The position numbers and the translations under genes were made by a program. DNA of 64,000 nt from Cystobasidiopsis lactophilus (Eukaryota > Basidiomycota > Agaricostilbomycetes > Agaricostilbales > Chionosphaeraceae), in contig BCIO01000001.1 in NCBI GenBank assembly GCA_001599975.1, positions 5,143,631 to 5,207,630 of the forward strand, read 5' to 3'. The notes below the pieces were generated by a model. The model saw only the letters and a program-made list of their open reading frames with translations, was not told the origin of the DNA and did no database searches. Numbering within the stretch: position 1 is the first letter of the stretch; every line of letters starts with the position of its first letter. Positions 10,545 through 21,226 of the stretch are shown here, one piece after another.

Positions 10545-12210
10545 ATGCTGCTCCAAACTTCGCTCTTGTTGCCGCTGCTGGCTTCGTGTCATGGCTTTTT
10601 GCAAGCGGCTGCTATGGACGACTACGGAGGCGGTGGCGGCCAGCAGCAACGTGTCTTCATGAACCCAGCATCTTTCCCCAGCCGAGCTGATGAAACCACC
10701 TCCTCGTCGTCGTCAAAGGGTCACGCCGACGCCGCTCACATTTGGCGACAAGAGTTCTCAGCGCCGATGACGGACGCCGATGTGACTTTCACCGTCCGCC
10801 TGCGGGAGGCCTACCCAAAGCACGACGTCTTCGCTGTGCCTTCTTATCTTTTCAACCCGTTGGCCTTCGCCTCCGACCCGGCCAACGAGCTTCGATTGAG
10901 GCTGCTGAACACTTCCGTGCTGCACTATGACTATCTCACTCCGGCCAAGAGGGCGGACGGGATGGGAGGCATTGGTATCAGTCCAAAGTTTGGCGCTTTC
11001 GAGGGGACTTATGCAGGGCAGGAGATCTTGATCTTCTCTGGTGTTTGGACGGAGGGCTTCAGCACCTGGCAAGTGTGGTGGATCCTGGCGCTCAAAGAAG
11101 AAGCTCAAGTGGCGGAGACGCTCATCCGGTCGGTGGGCTTCTGGACCGACCAGCTGCGCGAAGAGATCCTCTCCTTCCAATCTCCCGGCGTCTGGGTCAA
11201 AGACCACAACCTCTGGTCCTCCATTCAGGGTGCCAAGTGGTCCGACATCATCTTGGACGAGAAGATGAAGTCGACCATCAAGAGCGACGTGGAGGGCTTC
11301 TTTGAGAAGCGGCAGATCTACAAGGACCTCGGAGCGCCGTGGAAGAGGGGGTGCATCATGACCGGCCCGGCGGGGAATGGCAAGACCATCACCCTGAAGG
11401 CGCTGATGAAGGACATGGGCGACAAGGGCATCCCCTCGCTCTACGTCCGGACGTTCAACCGCTTTGGCTCGGACCTGGAGGGCATCGAGGCCATCTTTGC
11501 GAAAGCGAGAGCAATGGCGCCTTGCTTGGTGGTTATGGAGGACGTCGATTCGCTCATCAACGACCCGAACCGGTCAGCGTTTCTGAACGAGGTCGACGGC
11601 TTGGAGGACAACGATGGGTGCGTTCATCATTTGATGTCTCATTCAATTTGACTGAGAACCAAATGCAATCAGCCTGTACATCATCGGCACCACCAACCAC
11701 TTTGACAAGCTCGACGGCGCACTCAAGAACCGCCCTTCGCGCTTCGACGTCAGTCTTTCTTTTGCTTCTTTAAAATATCCAGTCTGAAACCCCCTATTAC
11801 AGCGCAAGTATACGTTCGCAGACCCGAATGAAGCCGAGCGCCTCGCTTATGCGCAGTACTGGCAAGACAAGCTGGCCAGCCGCAAAGAGCTCGACTTCCC
11901 CGACTCGCTCGCCTCGACTTACGCTCAAAAGACCGACAAGTTCTCTTTCGCCTACCTCAAAGAGACTTTCCTGTCCACCTTGCTCATCATGGCCTCTGGC
12001 GAAGACAAGGGCTCGTTTGGCGACATTCTGCTGGACCAGGTCGAGCTCCTCAGGAAGGAGCTATCCCCAGATGGAGCAGCTAGAGCTGCTTCCCCAGTCA
12101 TTTCACGCAGTATGGCTTGGCCGGCCGGGATCAAGTGCGGGTCGGTCAACCCGCTCCACCTGAAGCCAACAGCCGATTTTAGCCCTCCTCGTGCGGTTGC
12201 GGTGGAATAG
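10545..12210 (+). CDS. AAA-family ATPase
   Basis: Three exons (10545-11617, 11673-11748, 11803-12210) close in phase to 518 residues from this ATG. The AAA core shows Walker A GPAGNGKT, Walker B CLVVMEDVD, and a second-region-of-homology stretch GTTNHFDKLDGALKNR. This arrangement is found in a fungal group distantly related to Bcs1-like and other classic AAA proteins. I cannot assign a substrate. The N-terminal 200 residues are specific to the family (WQVWWI, FSGVWTEGF). The start is uncertain. ATGs at 10482, 10545 and 10614 are all in frame, and the 10545 start would add a hydrophobic signal-like segment (MLLQTSLLLPLLAS). The ATG at 10614 (MDDYGGGG) has good start context and would give a soluble protein. 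It ends 256 bp before the tail of CSN1. Confidence 0.8.
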
Positions 12211-12466
12211 ATTCTTTTGCACTCGGTCACCGAGACGTCTCGCTGCGAGCATTGCACCCTCTTGCATTGCGCGCCACAGGACTCGCTCGCTTTCGCCACC
12301 GTGACCTCCCAGTCAGGCACAGCTTGAAGCACTGTTGTTCCAGACCCATGTTTCTCTTTCTTATATCGACAAGCCCGCCGAGAATCGTGAAAATTGTTCT
12401 CTTTCAATTCGTATCTGCCCACCTCAACCTATCCTTCCATCGCCGCCGCGAGCAAAAGAGCCCCAA

Positions 12467-14117
12467 TCACGATTTGCCACCGTCATCATTGTCGTCGCCC
12501 TTTCGGTTGCCGCCGCCGGAGGACGAAGACGGGTTGCGGTCCTTGACGATGAGGTCGGAGCGGATGAGCTTGATGCGGAGGAGCATGGCGCGGTTGGCGG
12601 CTTCGATCTGGCTGCCGAGCTCGAGCGCCTCCTTGTACAATGCCGCTCGTTGCGAAGGGTTGTAGGCCTTGATGATCTGTTGCACCTTCCAAAATGAAAC
12701 CCAAATGGTTGGAAGGAAAGGCAAAAGGCACGAACTTTATTCTTAGAGTCGATGCGGGCTTTGAGGGAGCCGGCCTCGACCAAAGCGATGACCTTGGCGA
12801 GGGTTTGGTCTTCGGACCAGCCAAAGGCTTTGGACATGCGGTCGAGGGAGACGGACCCAAAGGGCTGGAAGTACTGGACGACGGCGCGGTTCTGGATGAG
12901 CTCGGAGAGGGCTTTGAGGTGGAAGGCGAGGTGGATGTCGAGCGCCGGCCTGGGGTTGTGGCGGTCGAGGATGTCGAGCACCTCTTTGTACTTTGACTCG
13001 AAAAAGCAGGCCAGCAAGTCCTTGAGCCAGGGCTCGAGCTCGAGCAAAGGCCGGAGCTCGGCGTTGTCGAGCAAGCGGCGCTTGATTTGGCCGCGGTCAA
13101 AGGTGGCGAGGCCGCAGAAGATGGCGTAGAGGGCGATGTCGCCCGGAGCAACAAAGTGCTGGGCGTCCTCGTGGCGGGCGCCAGAGGTGACCTTGAGCAG
13201 GTGGTGGGCCGCCTGGCTGTAGTTGCCCTGCCCCAACTCCGCAACACCGGCCGCCACCGCCAGGCGCTCGACGAGCACGACCCTGGTGCGCTCCACCGCC
13301 TCTTCTTTCTTCGACGGGCCCTGGGCGATCATGCCGGGCAGGAGGACCTGCTTGGCCTTGCCGGTCGCAGCGGCTGAGTTGGACTGGGCCTGAGCGGCAT
13401 CCAAGGCGCCGTCGGCCTTGGCGACGTAGGAGCGGACGATGGCGTAGTTGTGCATCTCCAGGGCGACCTCGATGACGGCGAGGCACATCTCGATGGTGTG
13501 GGAAGGCATGGAGCAGTAGTCGCGGGTTTTGGTGTGCATGCGCAGCGAGTTGGCGAGGTCGCCCGTGTTATAATGGTGCACGGCGAGGTCCCTGTGGCCC
13601 ATCTGTGAATGCACTTGATCAGTCGACCAATAAACAAGGACGCGGAGGGAGGCCAGACACCCACCCTGATGCTCTCCTTGATGACATTGGCCTGGTACGA
13701 CTTGAGCTCGACGTCGAGCTTGTCTTGCTCCTTGCTGGCAAACGCCTTGGTGGTCTCCACCCACTTGACGTCCAGCTCGATGGGGCTGCGGCCGGCGGCG
13801 GCGAGGGCTGGGCCGGACGGGCTGGAGGAGGAAGCGAGCTCCGCCTGGAAGCGGGCGAGGACGGCGTTGTGCTCTTTGACGGCCTGGTCGTAGAGGGAAG
13901 TGTCCAAGGAGGTGGCTTTAGCGGCGAACGCAGCAGCAGTGAAGGCGTCCAAGGCCAGCGCCGGGCAGCTGCGACCAACGAACAAGAGGCGAGCGATCTT
14001 GCGTCGGGGCTCGCTGTATTGCGCGCTGTACGCCTCCAAGTCGAACGCCGTCGGGTCAGCGAGCTCGATGGTCAAAGGCGCTCGCATGCGCTGCGCGTCA
14101 GTCACGGACACCGACAT
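12467..14117 (-). CDS. CSN1: COP9 signalosome subunit 1 (PCI domain)
   Basis: Three exons (14117-13665, 13602-12736, 12685-12467) close in phase to 512 residues. The early block FDLEAYSAQYSEPRRKIARL, the tetratricopeptide-like stretch MGHRDLAVHHYNTGDL with MHTKTRDYCS, and a C-terminal PCI domain (FHLKALSELIQNRAVVQYF, then DQTLAKVIALVEAGSLKARI) are characteristic of CSN1/GPS1. They separate it from its proteasome relative Rpn7. CSN1 scaffolds the complex that removes Nedd8 from cullins. In fungi it affects development and light responses. Upstream in-frame ATGs exist (to 14330), but the one chosen begins directly before conserved sequence. It lies tail to tail with the AAA gene. Confidence 0.92.
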
Positions 14118-14488
14118 CTTTTGGTGGCGGCTTTGGTGTGAGCGAGGTGCAGTCAATGCGCATTGGGACTTTTTGCCACTTGAGACTTGCGAGTGTTTGC
14201 AATCCAAGGAACGACTACGGTGTACAGGAACAGAAGCCATATTTACAACAGAAACGAAAGGGCGAAAAGCTATATGCGAGACAACTGAGTGGAGGGGAGA
14301 AGAGTCGGAAGCTGCAGCTGTTCCATGCATTAAGGGGGGCTGTAGACAACGAGTGTGAGTTCATTGCTATCATGAGAAGGCAAAAACAGTGACGAACAGA
14401 TAAGAAGCAAATGAGAGGCAGGATCAGAACACATCGTCCTTCCGCCTTTTGTATAGCAAGAACGGTCCTGTGGGCAGGTTTTCGGAGT
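14118..14488. other. Intergenic, 371 bp
   Basis: This is the upstream region of CSN1 and the 3' flank of the F-box gene, both on the minus strand. I see no gene or repeat in it. Confidence 0.5.
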
Positions 14489-16294
14489 TCAGACTGGCCA
14501 AATCAGCAAGTAGAATGTGCGCCCACCAGCGGGATCATCAGACTCGTGGTCGACTCCGGACCAGGTCCCAAACACGCCAGCTGCCGAGCGAATGCCTCCA
14601 ACTTGGATGCCAGTCGACGACCAGCGTGCCTCGCCTTGGTACAGAGACACCAAGTCCCATCGCACATTGCCATCTTTCATCAGCCGAACCGTGCCGATCT
14701 GTATCTTACTCAGTCAAAGTGTGTTCAAGCCAAATTCGCCACCTGGCCCGAAACAGCGCAAAGTGAACTCACAGATTGGAACTCGTGGGGCCTTCCAGGC
14801 TCGGATTTACCAGAGAAGTGCAACGTCGGGAAGCGTGTGCCCGGCTCGTCGTCAGCGTCGCCAACCGAAGTGATGCGGAACTCGGACGACAGCAAGCGGA
14901 CGGCCTCCTCTTGACGCACCAATGGGTTCAAACCGCCTTTACGCTGCACGTTGTACTCCATCAAGTCGCGGTAGTCCAAAAAACACACCACCCGCCGCCA
15001 GACGCCCGACACGCCAGCCCAGTCTTCTGGGGGCGCATAGTCCGGCAAAGGCGGCATAGTGAATGGCCGGCTGTACTCCACCCCGGAAGGAAAGACGTCC
15101 ATCTCAGACGCTCTTAGATTGTCATGGTAGACTTCAAGGGCGTTGGAACCTGCAACCACCAGGATGGCCTGTGGGATGGTCACGCGCTAGGCTCACAAAA
15201 GATGCTAAAGATGAAGCAAGCCAAACCCACCTCGAGCATGAGCCAATTAGCATATTCCCCTCTTTTCTCCCTTTCGTCGTCCCCAAATGGCAAGTACGCT
15301 GTTCGACGCCCAATCTCGGAGGTCAGTGTGCGATCGATCCATGACCGGAATCATGGAACAAAAACCCACGCCCGTAGAAGGTGTCTGGCGTGTACATGTC
15401 TAGCCAGTAAACTTTGGCTTTGGCCGCGCACCTCGACTCCTCGTCCCAAACGCGGTCTTTGAGGCCGAGCAAGACCGAGAGCTGGGAAGACTGGGGGACG
15501 TGCACCATCTTGGCCGCCCCATGTGTGGCCTCTTGGAAGTTGTCCTCCGAGTGCAGGTAGTGAAAGCGGTGCGGGACAAGGTGGAGGTCCAGGGCGAGCG
15601 AGTTGCTCTCATCGGCGAATAGGTCGACGACGAAGTTAGCGTTGTAAGACAGGTGCAAGCACTCGTCGGCTTCCGGTGGCGCGGAAGTACTGATCAAGTC
15701 ACACAAAACTCCCTAAGACAAACAGCGTTGAGCCTTCGACTTTGGAGGTGCCGCGAGGGCGAGAGGCAAGCTGACCAAGTCCTCCGCGGTCCCACGGCCA
15801 GCGGAGATGCTGTTACGGGCTTTGACGATTTGAGAGACTCGGTTTTGCCAACTTTGAGCTTTCACCGGAAGGCCGAACTGCGCCTGCAAGATCGTTGGGT
15901 CGTCCCATTGCTCTAGATAGAGGAGCCGCCAAAGCCACTCGTTTCCATTGTCTGTAGGGGCGCCGCCTTCAAGCGAAGTCTCTGGCATGGAGAAGAGGCA
16001 AGCCTACAGACTAGAGAGTGGGTTGCTTTGGAACAACTGGCGAAATTCGCTACATCTTGCGGATCCAAATTGAGCAGGATAGCTTCGATCAACTGGTCCG
16101 GCGCTCGCTTCTCTGAGGTCCTGGAGCGCCTTCAAGACAAAGACCATCCGTACCTCGATGCCCAGGCTGAACAGACCGGTGCCCATGCTGGCCGGCCAGG
16201 AAGAAGGGGCGAATCGGACTTGAGCCTGGTTCGGCGGCGGCCAAGCTCGTGGTGGTGGCGTCGTCGTGCCGAAAGCTTCTTCGATGAAGCGCAT
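14489..16294 (-). CDS. F-box protein of a fungal family (N-terminal exon uncertain)
   Basis: The well-supported exons are 16110-16012, 15979-15776, 15712-15346, 15298-15231, 15168-14773 and 14698-14489. The F-box lies in the first of them (DQLIEAILLNLDPQDVANFA), followed by NEWLWRLLYLEQWDDP. Further on come the family blocks DWAGVSGVWRRVVCFLDYRDL, NVRWDLVSLYQGEARWSS and GIQVGGIRSAAGVFGTWSG. These are shared by many basidiomycete F-box proteins. It should be the substrate receptor of an SCF ubiquitin ligase. The likely 5' exon 16294-16154 reaches the F-box exon only if an acceptor ending in cagag is used. The next intron has the same cagag acceptor and would be only 32 nt, so both joins are tentative. 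About 494 residues if correct. Confidence 0.78.
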
Positions 16295-16477
16295 GGGTGT
16301 GGTGGCTCGAAGAACAAAAGTCCAAGTAATGCAAGAAGAACGACGAGAGGAGCGAGCGCTGCAGAATGTGTACAAGAAGGCAAAACCTTGGCGATAAAAC
16401 GCCGACGTGCGAGAAGCTTTAGACGTGATCCACGATGTGCCGCAGAAGGCCCAAGATCCACGCTGAAAGATCCGGTA

Positions 16478-17637
16478 TCAAACCCAGCCAGCTTTCTCTT
16501 CAACGGCCGGGCACAAGTCCATCTCTTGATAGTCCGCTGACGCGGAGGTGGGCGAGGTGGGATGGTCGCAGCCGTCGCCGGATGAAGGGTCTCGCTTGCG
16601 CTTCTTGGCGGACGGCGTGAGCGGCTTGTTATTGGGGCTCTGGTCGGTCAAGGGCGCAGAGGAGCGTGGGCGGTTGAGGAAGAGCGAGGCCCGGCTCGGC
16701 AGCGGCATTTTGGGTCGGAGCGAGTAGGCGCCGAGCTGGATGGGGTGCTTGCCGGGCTGCCAGACTTCGATGTGGTCATCCTCCGAGGAAGCGGTGAGGG
16801 CCACGGCGTCGACCAGGGCTTCGGCGGAGGGCTTAACGTCTTCGTCCATGGGCTGGTGGTGAGCCGCTGGGTGCTGGTGGGTATCGATATGAGGGGTAAA
16901 TGCTGGGGCTGTTGGGGGCATTTTGAAAGTGAAAGAGACGTTCGACCATTCTTCAATCGGTTCGTTGTAGCTGGGACTGGCGGTGGTGGTGGGCGTACGA
17001 GCCTTGGTGCGTCTTCGCCAGGTGTTCGCTGTACTCCCAACACCAACATCAGGAGTGATCTAATGCTCAAGGACAACGACGAGAGCTAACACAAAAAGGA
17101 CGCTTTCTGGGCTGGGTGCTCAGGGCCGTCCGGATGGACCTTACGCAGCTTGACGGCGCGTAACTCTTGCAGGAACTTGTCCACCGAAGGCAAGCGGGCG
17201 TGGCGCTGCGCTCTGTTCGCGCCAGGTGATTTGGTCGGCGGCTTGAGTTTCGAGCGAGCGGAGGCCAGCAGCTCGCCAAGCTGGGACGGCGTTTTGGGCA
17301 GAGGTTTGGGCTCGGACGGGATGATCTCGCCAGCTCGGGTCGGAGGCAGCTGCTTGCTACTGGTGTATATCGATGGCAGCATTGTCGGCAGCAAGGAGGG
17401 CGTGGAAGGCGTGGACGAAGCAAAGCGAAGGTGAGGGCCGAGGGAGGCCTCGAGTTCTTTCTGGTGAAGCTGTTTGCTCGCATTTGAGCTTTTACTCGCT
17501 TCATAGCACATACAGCATGAACACACCTCTGATTTGAGCCTGGCAATCTCCGCTTCAAGTTGCGAGACGCGCTGCCAATCGGCCTCGATGACGGGCAATC
17601 CAGTCTCCACGAATCGCGACATGCTGGCGCTGTTCAC
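16478..17637 (-). CDS. Orphan coiled-coil protein with two WH2-like motifs
   Basis: Three exons (17637-17527, 17469-17091, 17028-16478) close in phase to 346 residues. An N-terminal heptad segment (VSQLEAEIARLKSE) is followed by a Ser/Pro-rich stretch. Then come two similar motifs, LGELLASARSKLKPP and VDKFLQELRAVKLRKV. The second matches the actin-binding WH2 pattern (LxxxIxxxxLRKV). The C-terminal half is disordered with a basic patch (SAKKRKRD) that could be a nuclear signal. I do not recognise the family. The first intron (17526-17470) is 57 nt with no stop in frame, so retained and spliced forms would both read through. The divergent partner is the first SDR gene. Confidence 0.65.
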
Positions 17638-18103
17638 ACGCCGTCTCTTGCGCGGTGGCTCTTGGTCCCTACGGCGTGGGTCTGCGACAGGCTGGAGCGG
17701 CTAACGGGGGCAAGCCTTGAATCAACTCATTGAGCTGGCCTCCAAATAAGTTGTGCACACACCTTTTGGACGAACGCCGCAACAAAGCCCATGATAAAAT
17801 GGCCAGCCTGCTTGAGTATTGGTTGCTCGAGCATAATTTTGAGGCGCCAGAGGCCAGCCTGGCCGCTACGGACCAGAAAAAAACAAGTCGAGCTGCTGGC
17901 CTGCCTCTTCGACGTGACTCCTTCTTGTCTTTGTCTCCTGCCCTCCGGCCACTACTGTCTGCATTTTTGTAGCTTGAGGCCAGCTGGCTTTGGGGGCGGT
18001 GGGCGTTGTCGAGCTGACAACGCGCCCTTCATTTGCCGCCTGCTCAGGAACCGACCCGTGATGAAGCTGACCTTAGTAATTGTGCTCTCTGGCAGCGGCA
18101 ACC
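17638..18103. other. Intergenic, divergent promoter region
   Basis: This 466-bp stretch lies between the orphan coiled-coil gene (-) and the first SDR gene (+). Short frames only. An ATG at 18061 lies upstream of the SDR start but is followed by an in-frame stop. I see nothing else. Confidence 0.5.
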
Positions 18104-19491
18104 ATGTTTCTCAGGCTGGCCTTGTTGCTAGCTGCTGCTGCTGCTGCGGCGAGCCCTGTTCAGACCGTGCTCGAGCTGCCCACCGCCCCCGATGTCCCTT
18201 TGCTCTTGTGAACTGCTTTCTACTGCTTTTCCGAATTTGCGACCCTACCAGTCTCTGATTATTCTCTGAAGAACTGGCGCTTCTGGATACTTCGGTGGAA
18301 CTTTTTTGCATCTGTAGGTGTTCCGCTCGCAATTGGCACATGCCGAGCTCATAGGGGCGGGTGAATTAGCCTCCAGGAGAGCAAGTTCTTGGCCAATGCC
18401 TCTATCAACGCTCTCGTCCGGTCCGAGGAGCAAGCAAAGGATCTGATCAATCTCGGCGTGAGCCCGATCGTCGGAGATTTGCTCAAAGATGGCGACTACA
18501 TCATCGAGGAAATGGTCAAGCGCGGAATCCAAGCCGTCGTCAATACGGTGGGCTCCCGTTTCCTTCAGCAGCTCATTGTATTTGGATCTGAAGCAAATCG
18601 AAGGCTCTGTATGATAACTGGGACATGGCCAAAGTGCTATTGGCCGGTCTCAACCAGTCGGTGCCAACTGGCAGAACTGGCCACTTCATTACCACAGGCA
18701 AGCTAGTCTGCCTGCGCATGGAAAGAATGCATCTTAATTTAGCTGTTCTGAAGGGGCCGTGGATACCTACTCGCCTGCCTCCAACTGCACTTTTAAGGGC
18801 AACGACCTCAGCGGGGTCGGCAAGTGGGAGCAAACTTGCCCGCCCTGGCCCAGCCGAGACGTCGAGATCCAAGTGCAAGCCGAAGCCAAGAAATTCGGCA
18901 TCAAGGTCTACACCGTCGCCCCTCCGTTGGTCTATGGCCAAGGGCTCGGCTTTGCACACAGAATATCTGGCCAAATCCCAGCGCTCATCGAGGCTGCCCG
19001 TCGCAATCGGGTTACCAACTACGTCTCACCTGGCACCGACAAGTGGTCGGTCGTGCACGTCCAAGACGTGGGCGCCCTATTCCTCGCCGTCTTCAAGCAC
19101 GCCGCCCTCAATCTCTGGCCCGTCGACGGCTGGTACTTTGCTGAAAACGGGCAAATTGTCTGGAAAGAACTCTCCAATGCCCTTGCCAAGGAACTCTTCA
19201 AGCGAGGCGAGGTCGACACGGAGGACACGGCGCCGTTCAAAGACCTCGCCACCGCCGCCCGCGAGCTTGGCTTCCCGGACCAGGAGCTGTTCACTTCGGT
19301 TGTCTGGGGCTCTAGGGGGGTATTTCACGGTGTTCACGGCAAGACTATCGGGTGAGCTTTTGCGCGAATGCTGGTGAAGGCTGTGGAGCTGAAGCGTTTC
19401 AACGTGTCGCAGCTGGAAGCCCAAATACGATACCAAGTACTTGATGGCTCATATAGCGGAGGAGATTGACATTGTGGATCGGGAGGCATAG
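18104..19491 (+). CDS. Secreted Rossmann-fold NAD(P)-binding protein (atypical SDR), copy A
   Basis: Six exons (18104-18207, 18272-18313, 18370-18547, 18604-18697, 18754-19351, 19413-19491) close in phase to 364 residues. A clear signal peptide (MFLRLALLLAAAAAAASP) is followed by VLELPTAPDVPLLL and the nucleotide-binding loop TGASGYFGG. Exons join at VNT|ALYDNWDM and TTG|AVDTYSP. The central region (KVYTVAPPLVYGQGLGFAHR, then WSVVHVQDVGALFLAVF) resembles extended SDR/NmrA-like epimerases, but I see no YxxxK active-site pair. Intron 4 starts with GC (gcaagc at 18698) rather than GT. The enzyme activity is unknown. The secretory leader on a cytosolic-type fold is odd. The next gene is a close paralogue in the same orientation. 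Confidence 0.85.
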
Positions 19492-19735
19492 ACCATGAAA
19501 CGCTCTGCATCTCGTTTCAAAGGGTTTCAACGCCACCCGCAATCTTTTCCCTCTTTCGGCTGTTACTCGCTGCTTTCGCCATCCAGGCCACTTTCGTATT
19601 GAGTCTTGTGGGTGTACCACGTTTCCCGCTGTGGTCCATGGCACGCCGCCCAAGGTCATGTTGCCGCGCTTCCGAAGCGACCCAGGAATCTGAGCAAGAT
19701 TAGCAGCTTGCTCTGAGTCCAGCGCTCCAGCCGCC

Positions 19736-21121
19736 ATGCTTGCCTTTCAAGCCTTGCTGTTGGTCGCAGCAGTTGCTGCAAACCCTATTCAAACTGTCCT
19801 CGAACTGCCTACTGCCCCAGATGTGCCATTGCTCTTGTGAATTGCTTCGATGTCGGCCTGTAATTTACCAGTCGGCTCAAAGTTTCGTGGTCTTCAGGAC
19901 TGGTGCTTCTGGTTACTTTGGTGGAACTTTCTTACATCTGTATGCGTCTCCTATGCGACTTCACGAGGGGCAAGCTGAAGGAGCGAGTGGATTAGTCTCC
20001 AAGAAAGCAAGTTTTTGGCCAACGCCTCTATCAACGCTCTCGTCCGGTCCGAAGAGCAAGCCAAAGACCTGATCAACCTTGGTGTGAACCCCATCGTGGG
20101 AGACCTACTCAAAGATGGCGACTACGTCGTCGAGGAAATGGTCAAGCGAGGAATTCAAGCAGTAGTCAACACGGTAAGTTCACCCCTTCTTCGCTGTCAC
20201 TCAATTAATCTAAGGTGTTACAAGGCTCTGTATGATAATTGGGACATGGCCAAAGTGTTGTTGACTGGGCTCAACCAGTCGGTGCCCGCCGGCAAAACTG
20301 GCCACTTCATTACCACTGGCAAGCTGTTCTATTCGAGCACGAAAAGAATGCGTCTTCATGCTTCGTTGTTCTGCAGGCGCCGTGGACACCTACTCGCCTT
20401 CCTCCAACTGCACCTTCAAAGGCAACGACTTGAGCGGGGTCGGCAAGTGGGAGCAAAAGTGCCCGCCCTGGCCCAGCCGAGACGTCGAGATTCAAGTTCA
20501 AGCAGAGGCCAAGAAATACGGAATCAAAGTCTACACGGTGTCCGCTCCTTTGGTCTTCGGCCAAGGGCTCGGTTTCGCCCACAGAATTTCCGTGCAGATC
20601 CCAGCGCTTCTCGCGGCCGCGCGCCGCAACAGAATGACCAACTATGTTGCACCCGGATCTGAAAAGTGGTCCGTGGTGCACGTTCAGGACTTGGGGGCTC
20701 TTTTCCTCGCGGTCTTCAAGCACGCTGCGCTCAACCTCTGGCCCGTCGACGGCTGGTACTTTGCCGAAAACGGGCACGTTGTTTGGAAAGACATCTCTGA
20801 CGCCTTGGCGAAAGAGCTCTTCAAGCGAGGGGAGGTGGACACGGAGGACACGGCCCCATTCAAGGATCTCGCCACCGCCGCCAAAGAGCTCGGATTTCCC
20901 GGCGAAGAGTTCTTTATCTGGGAAATTTGGGCTGCCAAGGGCGTCTTCTATGGCATTCACGGCAAGACCATCGGGTGAGCTTTTGTTCTGAGCGTTGTTT
21001 CGGAAGTCGAGGCTGAGAGCTGAGATGGTCCACATTCGCCAGCTGGAAGCCCCAATTCGATGCCAAGTACTTGCTGGCCAATATGGCGGAAGAGATTGAC
21101 ATTGTTGACCGGGAAGCATAA
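19736..21121 (+). CDS. Secreted Rossmann-fold NAD(P)-binding protein (atypical SDR), copy B
   Basis: Six exons (19736-19836, 19898-19939, 19996-20173, 20225-20318, 20377-20974, 21043-21121) close in phase to 363 residues. The signal peptide is MLAFQALLLVAAVAANP, then the same VLELPTAPDVPLLL leader and TGASGYFGG loop as copy A. The GC donor of intron 4 is kept (gcaagc at 20319). Differences from copy A fall mainly in the second half (VSAPLVFGQ, QIPALLAAARRNRM, FFIWEIWAAKGVFYG), so substrate preference may have shifted. No YxxxK pair is seen. It could be an NAD(P)-dependent epimerase or reductase that works in the secretory pathway, or a binding protein. This is inference from the leader and fold only. 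Confidence 0.85.
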
Positions 21122-21226
21122 ACCATAAAGACACTACTCTGCATCTGGACCTGGTCGCCACTTGAAACTTTTGCCCGCAGAGCGCCATCACCGCGCTTCT
21201 GCCGTTCCTCCAAAGATGCTGCTTCC

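Larger units (their letters stand above)
18104..21121 (+). repeat. Tandem gene duplication of the secreted SDR
   Basis: The two genes have the same six-exon structure. Exons 2-6 have identical lengths (42, 178, 94, 598 and 79 nt) and only exon 1 differs, by 3 nt. The GC-AG intron and most protein positions are kept. Introns have diverged much more than exons. The copies are separated by 244 bp. Confidence 0.9.

Noticed and set aside
12424-13764. 446-codon open frame on the minus strand
   Set aside because: It is mostly the real CSN1 exon, with intron sequence read through at both ends. The spliced CSN1 model explains it.
20310-21191. 293-codon minus-strand frame across SDR copy B
   Set aside because: Antisense shadow. 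The plus strand carries the conserved Rossmann protein in two copies.
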